Source: Blastopirellula marina (GTDB taxonomy: Bacteria > Planctomycetota > Planctomycetia > Pirellulales > Pirellulaceae). Taken from it: a stretch of DNA of 64,000 bases. The stretch spans positions 310,001 through 374,000 of the forward strand of contig NZ_PUIA01000016.1 of NCBI RefSeq assembly GCF_002967715.1, read 5' to 3'. A program made the position numbers and the translations under genes. Positions 7,290-14,965 of the stretch are shown piece by piece (position 1 is the stretch's first letter; each line of letters begins with the position of its first letter). A model generated the notes under the pieces. It saw only the letters and a program-made list of their open reading frames with translations, was not told where the DNA came from and ran no database searches.

Positions 7290-8111
7290 ATGGCTCAATT
7301 CAGCTGGCGAGTAGCGAAACGCGGGTACCGGTGGAGCGAGGGGCAATCGAGCATCGATGAATTCAGCGGCCAGCCACGCCTGTATCTGGAACCTGTCATT
7401 TATGCGTATCGAAAGTATCACCCATTCGACATCCCTGGCTTGTTCCGTATATTCGCCGACCTAAAACCGCAACTGGAACCGATGCTGCAATTCGCCGACG
7501 AGTATGGACATTTAGGAACGCATTTCGCCGAGCCGGAGGACGAACTGGAACCAGGGGAGGAGGTTAAGACGGACGCTCAGCGTCGGCAGTGGGAGGAAGA
7601 GATAATTCAGGATCGTATTGTTTGGGACCCACTGCACCACTGGCAAAATGCAATCAAAGAAATGCGGTCTTGTGTTAAATTGTGGTCACAAGTTCAAAAG
7701 GGTACGGCAAAGAAGACAGACGAATCCAGGCTGGTTGCCGGCGTCAATCGAGCGATACAGGCCCATGCGTGCCATGTGCAATTGGAGTCTTCTATTAGCT
7801 CGCCATCTGGTTATCGACTTACCTACTTTCCTAGAAACCTCCTGGGTGCGATGTGGATTCAGTTTGCCCAGGCCTTGGCGGAGAATCAGGATTTCCGAGA
7901 GTGTGAGGCGTGTGAAAGATGGTTCCAGGTCACCCGAGGAAAGAATCGGAAATCGAGAATTCACTGCTCAGACGCTTGCAAGAGTAAGTCTTATCGATCT
8001 CGTCAGGAGAAGGCGCGTGGAATGTTTGCCGCTGGTAAAACAATTCAGCAAATTGCTGATGTTATCGGTTCGGAACACCATACGGTCGAACGCTGGGTCC
8101 ACTGCAAGTGA
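7290..8111 (+). CDS. Zinc-ribbon and helix-turn-helix protein
   Basis: A 273-residue protein of two parts. The first ~200 residues are soluble and unrecognised. The C-terminus holds a four-ligand zinc motif (CEACERWF ... HCSDACKSKSYRSR) like that of CGNR zinc-finger proteins, then a short helix-turn-helix (KTIQQIADVIGSEHHTVERW). I chose the ATG at 7290 (AGGGG six bases before it) over a GTG at 7257 that falls inside the operator palindrome. A DNA-binding regulator of the element is likely, target unknown. Confidence 0.65.
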   Translation: MAQFSWRVAKRGYRWSEGQSSIDEFSGQPRLYLEPVIYAYRKYHPFDIPGLFRIFADLKPQLEPMLQFADEYGHLGTHFAEPEDELEPGEEVKTDAQRRQWEEEIIQDRIVWDPLHHWQNAIKEMRSCVKLWSQVQKGTAKKTDESRLVAGVNRAIQAHACHVQLESSISSPSGYRLTYFPRNLLGAMWIQFAQALAENQDFRECEACERWFQVTRGKNRKSRIHCSDACKSKSYRSRQEKARGMFAAGKTIQQIADVIGSEHHTVERWVHCK

Positions 8112-8568
8112 CGAAAAACGGTAAAATCTTGGTGGTGGCATTTCTTTTTGCTTGTTCGGCGATCCTTTCACAGTAAAATGCGTAAGTAGTTATGCGGCCT
8201 TGAGCCGCGAATGAATTGGAGGTAGAGAGAGATTGTTTCTCCTTCCTCGCGACGCTTCCGGAAACAGATACACCCAACCAGTGCCTCGTGTGAGGACTTT
8301 TCCGGTTGCTGATACGTTGGGTAGACCGCCTCGGTTGTATGCACGAGGCCCAGGCCCTGCCGCGGGCCGCTAAGACTCTGACACCACTTTACGTGGATCT
8401 TTTTATTGCGTTTGAAGCTCCGTTAGCTTGGCGCAAATCTATGCGGTACTCCGAAGTTTGCGATGGCGATTTTGCCTGCTTGCAGATCCGTTGCCTAACG
8501 AATCGTGGCTAGGTCGAGCTTCTAAAGAGATGCTTCCCCAATCGCCTTCGCTGTCCTGTATTTAAGAG
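8112..8568. other. Intergenic region without supported gene
   Basis: I see no gene in these 457 bases. Short frames on both strands lack ribosome sites and family features. There is no clear terminator after the zinc-ribbon gene. Confidence 0.5.
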
Positions 8569-8595
8569 ATGAATTCAACTTATAGGAAAGTGAAT

Positions 8596-9015
8596 ATGAA
8601 CGACGAAATGAATGAATTCTTGAGATCACTTGCAGCCAAAGAAAACGCCCTGGCTGCTCGGTTGCGAGCGGAAAAGGAGGCCTTTGAACGGTCCAACTAT
8701 GAAGAAGGGCATGATCACGGAATGACATGGGCCGAAATGCACGGCGAGCTTGAGCTGTTTGTTCGACTCGCGGCCAAGCACGGTGAATTCGATTCCGATA
8801 AGGAATGGTGGAGCTTCTTGGATTCCCTGGATGATCTCTACGGTTGGATTGCTCGTCAGATTAAGAATGAGCAGACCTTCCATGACAGCCACGGCGGAGC
8901 CGAAGCTATGCATGGTAAGTCCGAAGATCGTAAATTCTTCCCGGGCTACTTGCGAGGATTCGTCGACGGAATCTTGCATGTGTGGAATCAGGTCGAAGGT
9001 AAGGTCATGGCCTAG
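8596..9015 (+). CDS. Hypothetical accessory protein
   Basis: A 139-residue acidic, helical protein (MNDEMNEFLRSLAAKENALA) with no signal peptide or membrane segment. The chosen ATG has AGGA eight bases before it; an in-frame ATG 27 bases upstream has no ribosome site. The middle is rich in Trp, Asp and Glu (SDKEWWSFLDSLDDLYGWIA). A stem-loop terminator follows 20 bases after the stop. No family is recognised. It lies within the putative integrated element between a zinc-ribbon protein and a DUF5131 protein. Confidence 0.6.
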   Translation: MNDEMNEFLRSLAAKENALAARLRAEKEAFERSNYEEGHDHGMTWAEMHGELELFVRLAAKHGEFDSDKEWWSFLDSLDDLYGWIARQIKNEQTFHDSHGGAEAMHGKSEDRKFFPGYLRGFVDGILHVWNQVEGKVMA

Positions 9016-9037
9016 CAAAGGCCTCGACTGTCCATGG

Positions 9038-9071
9038 GCTGGAGGAGCCTTCCGGCTTCTCCAGCTTCTTT
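9038..9071 (+). terminator. Intrinsic terminator
   Basis: GCTGGAGGAGCC pairs with GGCTTCTCCAGC around a TTCC loop and is followed by TTCTTT. It ends the transcript of the preceding small gene. Confidence 0.7.
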
Positions 9072-9213
9072 AATCTTGCGAGAGAGGCTCCCAGTGTTTG
9101 GGAGCTAACAGTTCCACTTGAATCAGAATTGAAGATCAGTGGATCTGAGGGCATCGGTGAAACTTCAAGTTGTTCATTGATGCCAAGGTGCCTTTTCATA
9201 AAAGGTAAATCAA

Positions 9214-10398
9214 ATGGCTAAAAATACGAAAATTCAATGGTGCGATGACACGGCAAATCCAATCATGGGATGCTTGGGATGCGAATTATTTCCAAAACCT
9301 GTAAAGGTTACGAACGCGATCGATCGCAAGTTGCAGGAAGCGGGATATCAATGGCCAAGTGGCAAAGCGTATGAGCTGCTCGACGTCATCATCGACATGG
9401 CATGGAAGGCATTGAGCGAAGAGCAACGAGATCCTGAGTTTGGGCTTCTGCCAGGGGTGACCACTTCCAGTATCTATCACGCACGCGACGTCGTTGGCCA
9501 AGAGATCGCCAAGTTGCTGGATGAAGACGCTGCAAAGCTCGTTGTCGAGACAATCGAACGGCAATTAACCTGCTATGCGGCAATCCTTCACCTGAATCGT
9601 GGTCGCAATCTGTTCTCGCCAGAACGTCAGATGATTAACGGCTACGCTCCGATGTTTGAGAGTCCGACACCGTTTGCTGGCCGACTGGAGAAGGCAGCTT
9701 GCTCGAAGTCTTTGGTCTGCCAAGAACGACCAGGCAAACCTTGGCTGAATGACTTGCCACGCTTGATCTTTGTGAGTGATATGGGAGATGCCTTTTCTCG
9801 CCAGGATGACTTCGACTTCTTAAGAGAAGAGGTAGAGTGGATCGCCAGTTCCAAAGGGCGTCGACACCTTTGGCTGTGGCTCACGAAGCGTCCTCAAGCG
9901 ATGGCGAGCTTTGCGAAGCAGCTTGGTGGGTTTCCTGAAAATGTTTGTGCCATGACAACCGTGACGTCTGCCAAGTCGTTGTACCGTATCGACAAATTGC
10001 GACAGGTTGATGCCGGCATGCGAGGGTTGTCCGTAGAGCCACTCTGGGAGTCGATTGCGGATAAGATCGACCTATCAGGTATCGACTGGGTCATCGTGGG
10101 TGGCGAAAGCGACCGTAAGCGAAAGTCCGAGCCCTTTGCCCTGGAGTGGGCGATCGAGCTAAGAGATCGCTGTCGAGAGCAAGGCGTTGCCTTCTTCGTT
10201 AAGCAGCTCGGTAGCCGGCCAATGCAAGGTGGCCAGCCGCTGAAGCTGAAGGATTCGCATGGCGGTGACTGGAGTGAGTGGCCCGAAGAGCTGCGTATTC
10301 GCAAGATGCCGAAGTGCTTCTGGGATTACCGCTCGACTTCCGCTGCCTGGTCACAGGACGCTAAGCATCTCGCCGCCATCGACTCAGACTGGGGTTAG
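9214..10398 (+). CDS. DUF5131 (phage Gp37/Gp68) family protein
   Basis: A 394-residue protein of the Gp37Gp68/DUF5131 family. The start matches the family pattern (TKIQWCDDTANPIMGCLGCE), with a later Cys in TCYAAILHLNRG. The conserved C-terminal half has IFVSDMGDAF, LWLTKRP, GLSVEPL, WVIVGGES and FFVKQLG. These proteins occur in phages and mobile elements, often beside three-Cys-motif (TcmP) proteins, and the cysteine pattern suggests a metal or Fe-S cluster. The biochemical role is not established. No TcmP partner is seen here. A hairpin terminator lies ~55 bases downstream. Confidence 0.85.
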   Translation: MAKNTKIQWCDDTANPIMGCLGCELFPKPVKVTNAIDRKLQEAGYQWPSGKAYELLDVIIDMAWKALSEEQRDPEFGLLPGVTTSSIYHARDVVGQEIAKLLDEDAAKLVVETIERQLTCYAAILHLNRGRNLFSPERQMINGYAPMFESPTPFAGRLEKAACSKSLVCQERPGKPWLNDLPRLIFVSDMGDAFSRQDDFDFLREEVEWIASSKGRRHLWLWLTKRPQAMASFAKQLGGFPENVCAMTTVTSAKSLYRIDKLRQVDAGMRGLSVEPLWESIADKIDLSGIDWVIVGGESDRKRKSEPFALEWAIELRDRCREQGVAFFVKQLGSRPMQGGQPLKLKDSHGGDWSEWPEELRIRKMPKCFWDYRSTSAAWSQDAKHLAAIDSDWG

Positions 10399-10452
10399 GG
10401 CGAAATATCTAGAACACGGCAAAGTTTTTGAATGAGCTTTGCCTAGAGCGAT

Positions 10453-10496
10453 GTCCATGGTATTTGGCGCGTGAAGCCAGGTGCTGTGGACTTTTT
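10453..10496 (+). terminator. Probable terminator after the DUF5131 gene
   Basis: GTCCA (10453) and TGGAC (10487) with an inner GGC/GCC form an imperfect stem followed by TTTTT. A second hairpin, GGCAAAG / CTTTGCC (10418-10443), lies just before it. Confidence 0.5.
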
Positions 10497-10503
10497 CAGT
10501 TAG

Positions 10504-11052
10504 TTAACCAAGCGAGGTCCACTCGGTCGGCTTGATCGTTGACTCACCGAGCGTTCTCGCCAACTGATGGCCGCCTTCTGACATTTCGACTAGAAAGCAA
10601 TCCGAGAAATCGAACTTCAATAGGGGCACTCCGATTGGCGGAAAATCACCCATGTCGACATCTTCTTCGTTAAGAATCGCCAAGCATTTGGGCTGAATCG
10701 GCAGGACCACATGGCAAATACATTGAAATGTCAATTGCAGCACAAAGTGATCTTCAAACGAGTAATAGGCTTCCTGCGAGTCGTCATTGCACGAATCGAG
10801 CGCCTCTTGGACTGCGGCATTGAGAAATGTCCGGACATCCTCGATGGACTCCGCACGCTGCAAATGCGGCACGACAAGATCTAGCTCGTCGAGATCATAG
10901 ATGTTTGTGCAAGTTTCTGGATTCCGAACCCTGTGTTGCATTAGGTTAATTGCATCGTGTTGAATGCCAGCCAAGTGCTCAGGTTTCAGTATGGCCAGGA
11001 ACTGCTCAAGTGGAAGCAAAAATGCCGATTCGTATGAAGCATGAGTACCCAT
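10504..11052 (-). CDS. Hypothetical protein downstream of the LRR-like gene
   Basis: A 182-residue acidic protein, start MGTHASYESAFLLPLEQF. I chose this ATG because AGAGGA stands seven bases upstream; the longer frame reads back into the LRR gene and is a shadow. It has no signal peptide or membrane segment. Hydrophobic-acidic alternation (NIYDLDELDLVVPHL, EDVDMGDFPPIGVPLLKF) suggests a compact mixed alpha/beta fold. It follows the LRR-like gene by 73 bases on the same strand, so the two may be co-transcribed. Function unknown. Confidence 0.6.
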   Translation of the reverse strand: MGTHASYESAFLLPLEQFLAILKPEHLAGIQHDAINLMQHRVRNPETCTNIYDLDELDLVVPHLQRAESIEDVRTFLNAAVQEALDSCNDDSQEAYYSFEDHFVLQLTFQCICHVVLPIQPKCLAILNEEDVDMGDFPPIGVPLLKFDFSDCFLVEMSEGGHQLARTLGESTIKPTEWTSLG

Positions 11053-11125
11053 CGTAAGATCCTCTCCTGAGAAGCTGTTCGTTTTTATTGCGTACTGCGA
11101 AAAGCCTACAAATTTGGAGCAGCTA

Positions 11126-12151
11126 TTACTCCTGCTTGTCGTCGTCTGAATTGACAGGCCGGATCGCATCATTTGAGACGACATCTCGGAGGGTAGCCCT
11201 TGCAGCATCGGGAAGCAGGTCAAGATTCATGAAAAGAGGCCCCTGATGTCGTGCGAGTCCTACTGCTCCTGCCTCCGAAATCGAACGAACGTTAACTAAC
11301 GACAGCGAGCCGACGTGATCGCCTAGAAGGCAGGCAATATCATCATCCAGGCTCGATAAGCCAGTCAGATTCAAATACCAATGCGTTTTGGCTAGAACTC
11401 TCGCGTGCGCTGCCGTGATCTCGCTAAGTTCGGAGATATCGAATAGGGAGGGGTCTTGGACAAATGTTATTATCCCGCTTGTGCTCTGAAAGGTAGCCTT
11501 CGCTGATTCAGGCCATTCATCGAGGTTTACTCGTAAACAGAAATTGCGAATCGCCAAGCTTTCCGCCGCCGCATTCGACAGGCTGGTTAGGCCGTTGAGG
11601 GACAGGTCGCCATTGTGTTTGCTGAGTATCTCCGCCGCTGCATCCGACAGGCTGGCTAGGCCGTTGAGGGACAGGGCACCCTTGTGTTTGCCGAGGCTCT
11701 CCACCGCCGTCTCCGACAGGCTGGTGAGGCCGTTGAGGGACAGATCGCCCTTGTGTCTGCTGAGGCTCTCCGCCGCCGTATCCGACAGGCTGGTGAGGTT
11801 CAAGAGTTCCAGTCCTCCTTTGTGTTTGCTGAGGCTCTCCGCCGCGGCGTCCGACAGGCTGGTTAGGCTCCATAGTTCCAGGCCTCCCTTGTGTTTGCTG
11901 AGACTCTCTGCCGCTGCATCCGACAGGCTGGTTAGGTCCCAGAGGCACAGTTCACCCTTGTGTTTACTGAGGCTCTCCGCAGCTGTATCCGACAGGCTGG
12001 TTAGGCCTTCGAGGAATAGGGTGCCCTCATACGTCGCAAGAACCTTAGCTGCTGTGTCCTCAATCGCCGAAAACTCAGCTAGATCCACCGTGTCATCATC
12101 AGCGATGAACTGCTCAGCAATCACCTTTGTCAATACATTGTCCTCGCTCAT
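11126..12151 (-). CDS. Leucine-rich-repeat-like protein with 23-residue repeats
   Basis: A 341-residue protein with seven to nine repeats of the form LTSLSDAAAESLSKHKGxLxL, about 23 residues each. The first seven are almost identical; the last three (from ~210) are diverged. This is a solenoid, LRR-like pattern that I recall as expanded in planctomycete genomes. It has no signal peptide, so it is probably cytoplasmic and used for protein binding. The near-identical repeats come from 69-bp DNA units, suggesting recent expansion and likely copy-number variation. The ATG opens MSEDNVLTKVIAEQF. Confidence 0.75.
   Translation of the reverse strand: MSEDNVLTKVIAEQFIADDDTVDLAEFSAIEDTAAKVLATYEGTLFLEGLTSLSDTAAESLSKHKGELCLWDLTSLSDAAAESLSKHKGGLELWSLTSLSDAAAESLSKHKGGLELLNLTSLSDTAAESLSRHKGDLSLNGLTSLSETAVESLGKHKGALSLNGLASLSDAAAEILSKHNGDLSLNGLTSLSNAAAESLAIRNFCLRVNLDEWPESAKATFQSTSGIITFVQDPSLFDISELSEITAAHARVLAKTHWYLNLTGLSSLDDDIACLLGDHVGSLSLVNVRSISEAGAVGLARHQGPLFMNLDLLPDAARATLRDVVSNDAIRPVNSDDDKQE
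11560..12010. repeat. Seven tandem 69-bp coding repeats
   Basis: The marker GACAGGCTGG recurs at 11577, 11646, 11715, 11784, 11853, 11922 and 11991, exactly 69 bases apart each time. These encode the near-identical LRR-like units. The exact period makes slipped-strand copy change likely. Confidence 0.9.
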
Positions 12152-13135
12152 CTCTGCCTCCAGGAATGTTGTCGCTTAATTCCGCAGCGACTGGTTCTCG
12201 TCCCCCGCAAGTGGCTCAATCATGGAACTACAGTGATCTGATGCGAGAGTGATTCCACGTTCGACCTGTGAGCGGCCTTCAGCGGATCGAATACAAAAGA
12301 TAAATCAATTCGCTTGGCTTCGACAGCTGGCTTAAATATGCAGCCGTTGGCAGCGAACGAACACGGGCTATCGGCGGTGGTGATAGAGATGTCCGTTTCG
12401 TTGGCAGTAGTTGGGAGGCGTTCGTTGACGCTTCCACCAGCGGCGCGAGAAGGCACTTGCAAGGCACAATCACGGTCAGAGGTGACGGCGGGGACAGACG
12501 CAAGATTGGATGGCTCAAGCCTGTGGAGCGATCGTCCTGGTTGAATATCTTGAATTTCCATAGTGCCCCATTGTGAGTGCAGGTTGCTATTCCAACCCGT
12601 TGCTTGATCTATCCAATTCCTAACGATGTTTGTCCAGATTTCGCCCGTACTGCATGTAAAAGAGGGTTGGTAATTTCTTGAGCCTATGGCAACCATTTGA
12701 TGCGTCTGGTCACACAGAGGGGATTGTCGCCGCAAATCGCAAGTGCTGTCAATTAGTGGCAGTCGCAACGAAAGCAGTCAGCGCCCATAGGGAAGCTGGC
12801 TGCTGCGATTGGAGGCCTCCTCGCTCAAGGTGTTTCGTACCTATCTAGTTGCCGAGATCTAAAACGCTCCGTCCATCCTTGATAAGCTTCTCTTCACGGA
12901 AACTGTCCAACCTTCGCCAAGTCGACGAAAACCGCGCTCGTTTCTTTCTCCCGCTGGCATACTCGCAACGCCTTGGCACTGGGATCTGAGAGGTACTCCT
13001 ATTTGGCTTATGCCGGACCTTAAGGTCAAAGCAATTCGGCGGTGAAGTCTATGGCCATGATGTCCGGATTCCCTTTTGTCGAAGACTGCTCAAGCTCGTC
13101 GGTACTAGCCTCAGCAGATCGAATAGTTCGCTCTT
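12152..13135. other. Gene-poor stretch between the LRR-like gene and the recombinase
   Basis: Nearly 1 kb without a convincing gene. A minus-strand frame of 182 codons (12220-12768) exists, with an internal start at MEIQDIQPGRSL, but it has no family signature and unusual composition; I rate it about 0.25 likely to be real. Between 12768 and 13135 the minus strand shows short broken coding-like pieces (such as EEKLIKDGRSVLDLGN), possibly a decayed element gene. Confidence 0.4.
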
Positions 13136-14662
13136 TCACTTTACTCCATACTGCTTCCCCAGCCAGGCTGTCGCTTCAGCCAGCAATTCCGTGGGCGCTT
13201 TGGCGTAATGTCGATCGGATATGCTGTTCGGGCTCAGGCCAAGGAACAGGTCTTCGAGGCCGCGGAACTCGGAGTTGCTTCTGATGAGACTGGAACTTGT
13301 CTTGCGAAACAACTTGGCTGGCTTGTGGATCTTGATCTTTTCGCGAACGGGTTTTAGGGAGTTTGCGATCGCGTCGTTCGTAGTAGCTTTGCCATTGGGC
13401 TTGATTCCGCGAACAACGAGTGGGCTGCCGTCTGTGTTGAGCAGCACTTGTTCGCCTTTCCTTTCACGGTACTCTCTCAAGAGCTGAAGCGTTTCCTTCC
13501 AGAGTTTGTAGCAGACCACTGGTACGCTGGCGTGCTTTTTTGTTTTGCTTCGCTTCCGCGTGATAGTGCCTGCCCTCCAGTTGACTTCGTCTTGGCGAAT
13601 CTTGGAAATGTCGGTTTGATACATCCCACAATTCAGCATCAACAGGATGTAAAGCCGAGGCCGGCCCGTCGCTTCTTTGAGGAACGATTTGATCTCTCGG
13701 ATCGAGAAGGCATCAGGGGCGGAAACTTTCTTTCCAATTACTAGGGCGTTGGAGCCACGTTCCAGGTTTCGGGGTAGGCTTTCCAGGACGTCCATCTGCC
13801 AGAGCCAGCGTACGAAGCTTTTGGTGTCGACCAGGCGGTCGTGTGCCGTGTCTTGGGCCAAAGAGTTTTCAGCGATCTGGGTCAGTAGGTGCTGGTGGAA
13901 GTCTTGAATGCGACGGCCGTCAATCGAAGTGATGGGCGTGCGGCTGCCGATCCAGTCGCGGAACCTTAAGAGGTGGTTTCGCTTCGAGGTGAATCGGCTG
14001 GCGGAAAGTCGGCCCGCGTCGACGCGAAGTTGCTCCTGATTTAGGTAGGCGTCCAGGTGAGCTTGGACGGTATTCTCCGGCTCTTCCGGAATCTCGGCTT
14101 GGACCTTCAGGCGATCACGCCAGATCTCTCGTTTCGATTCATTTGAGGAAGTAAAAATGTCTCGGCCGCCATTGAGTTCCTTCGGGTTGACGGTGGAGCG
14201 GCTGGAAGGGTTAGGGGGCGTCGCTGAGCCAGGATATGAAACCATCGCGGCGATTGTTTCCAGGAACTTCTCAGGTAGGTCAAAGCTGTCCCAGAACTGG
14301 TCGCCATAGACGAGTGGGGGAGGGGAGTCGCTTTCCAGCCGCTGCTGGAGCTGGCTGATCTTCTCGCGAGCCAATGCGGCATTGGCGAGGTCGCCATGGA
14401 TCTGGCACCACTGAAGAACGCGGTCCCAGTCGCGGAGGGCGTCCTCGTACTCCTGGTGGTTCGCCTTGGGCTGGGAGGCGATCTCGGCGTCGATTCGCCG
14501 CTTCTCGGCCTCCCAGACGCTCACGGCTTTCTTGTACGATTCGATGTCGCTTTTGGAATTGCCATGGCCGCAATAGATAACGCGGCCTTTATACTTCTTC
14601 CGCCAACGACCAGGGCGATCGCCTGATCCGGGCTGCCATGTGAGAATGCACTTGCGAGGCAT
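13136..14662 (-). CDS. Divergent tyrosine recombinase (integrase) next to tRNA-Pro
   Basis: A 508-residue protein. The N-terminal ~200 residues include a basic arm-binding-like start (MPRKCILTWQPGSGDRPGRW) and coiled segments. A core-binding domain lies at ~195-290 and a C-terminal catalytic domain at ~315-490. In the catalytic domain the nucleophile Tyr486 (RHYAK), the box II Arg453 (KLFRKT) and a lysine-rich beta strand (RKRSKTKKH) are present. The first catalytic Arg is replaced (GMYQTDI where GLRxSE is usual), and both usual His positions hold other residues. I believe this variant is widespread in planctomycetes. The adjacent tRNA 3' end is a typical integration target. I chose the ATG at MPRKC; the longer frame runs into the tRNA. 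Confidence 0.8.
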   Translation of the reverse strand: MPRKCILTWQPGSGDRPGRWRKKYKGRVIYCGHGNSKSDIESYKKAVSVWEAEKRRIDAEIASQPKANHQEYEDALRDWDRVLQWCQIHGDLANAALAREKISQLQQRLESDSPPPLVYGDQFWDSFDLPEKFLETIAAMVSYPGSATPPNPSSRSTVNPKELNGGRDIFTSSNESKREIWRDRLKVQAEIPEEPENTVQAHLDAYLNQEQLRVDAGRLSASRFTSKRNHLLRFRDWIGSRTPITSIDGRRIQDFHQHLLTQIAENSLAQDTAHDRLVDTKSFVRWLWQMDVLESLPRNLERGSNALVIGKKVSAPDAFSIREIKSFLKEATGRPRLYILLMLNCGMYQTDISKIRQDEVNWRAGTITRKRSKTKKHASVPVVCYKLWKETLQLLREYRERKGEQVLLNTDGSPLVVRGIKPNGKATTNDAIANSLKPVREKIKIHKPAKLFRKTSSSLIRSNSEFRGLEDLFLGLSPNSISDRHYAKAPTELLAEATAWLGKQYGVK

Positions 14663-14815
14663 GGGAGAGTTCCTTCGCCGTCGATTCTGGTGATACCTTT
14701 TGTGATACCTTTTGGACGAGTTTGGGACGAGTTTGGGACCCAAAAAGGTATCACACACCATTTTAGACAAAGAAGGCGGTTTCGCGTAAGTCATTATCTT
14801 AAGAAGACTTGCAAG

Positions 14816-14889
14816 TCGGGGTGACACGATTTGAACGTGCGACCTCTGCGTCCCGAACGCAGCGCTCTACCAGGCTGAGCCACACCCCG
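14816..14889 (-). tRNA. tRNA-Pro (anticodon CGG)
   Basis: A full cloverleaf: acceptor CGGGGTG / CACCCCG, anticodon stem CTGCG-TTCGGGA-CGCAG with anticodon CGG, and the T-loop TTCAAAT. CCA is not encoded. Its 3' end faces the recombinase gene, so the mobile element probably used this end as its attachment site. Confidence 0.95.
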
Positions 14890-14965
14890 GGGGGACGGAA
14901 ATTCTAGGAGAATGCCATGAAGGTCCGTCGAAGGTTAAGATTTTAATCCGTCCTGGAAGGTTCGG

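Noticed and set aside
11560-12010. Regular repeats as a possible CRISPR array
   Set aside because: The repeats are coding, have no unique spacers, and no cas genes are near.
11544-12179. Plus-strand frame of 211 codons opposite the LRR-like gene
   Set aside because: Its repeats (RLVRPLRDRSPLCLL type) are just the antisense reading of the 69-bp units; no ribosome site.
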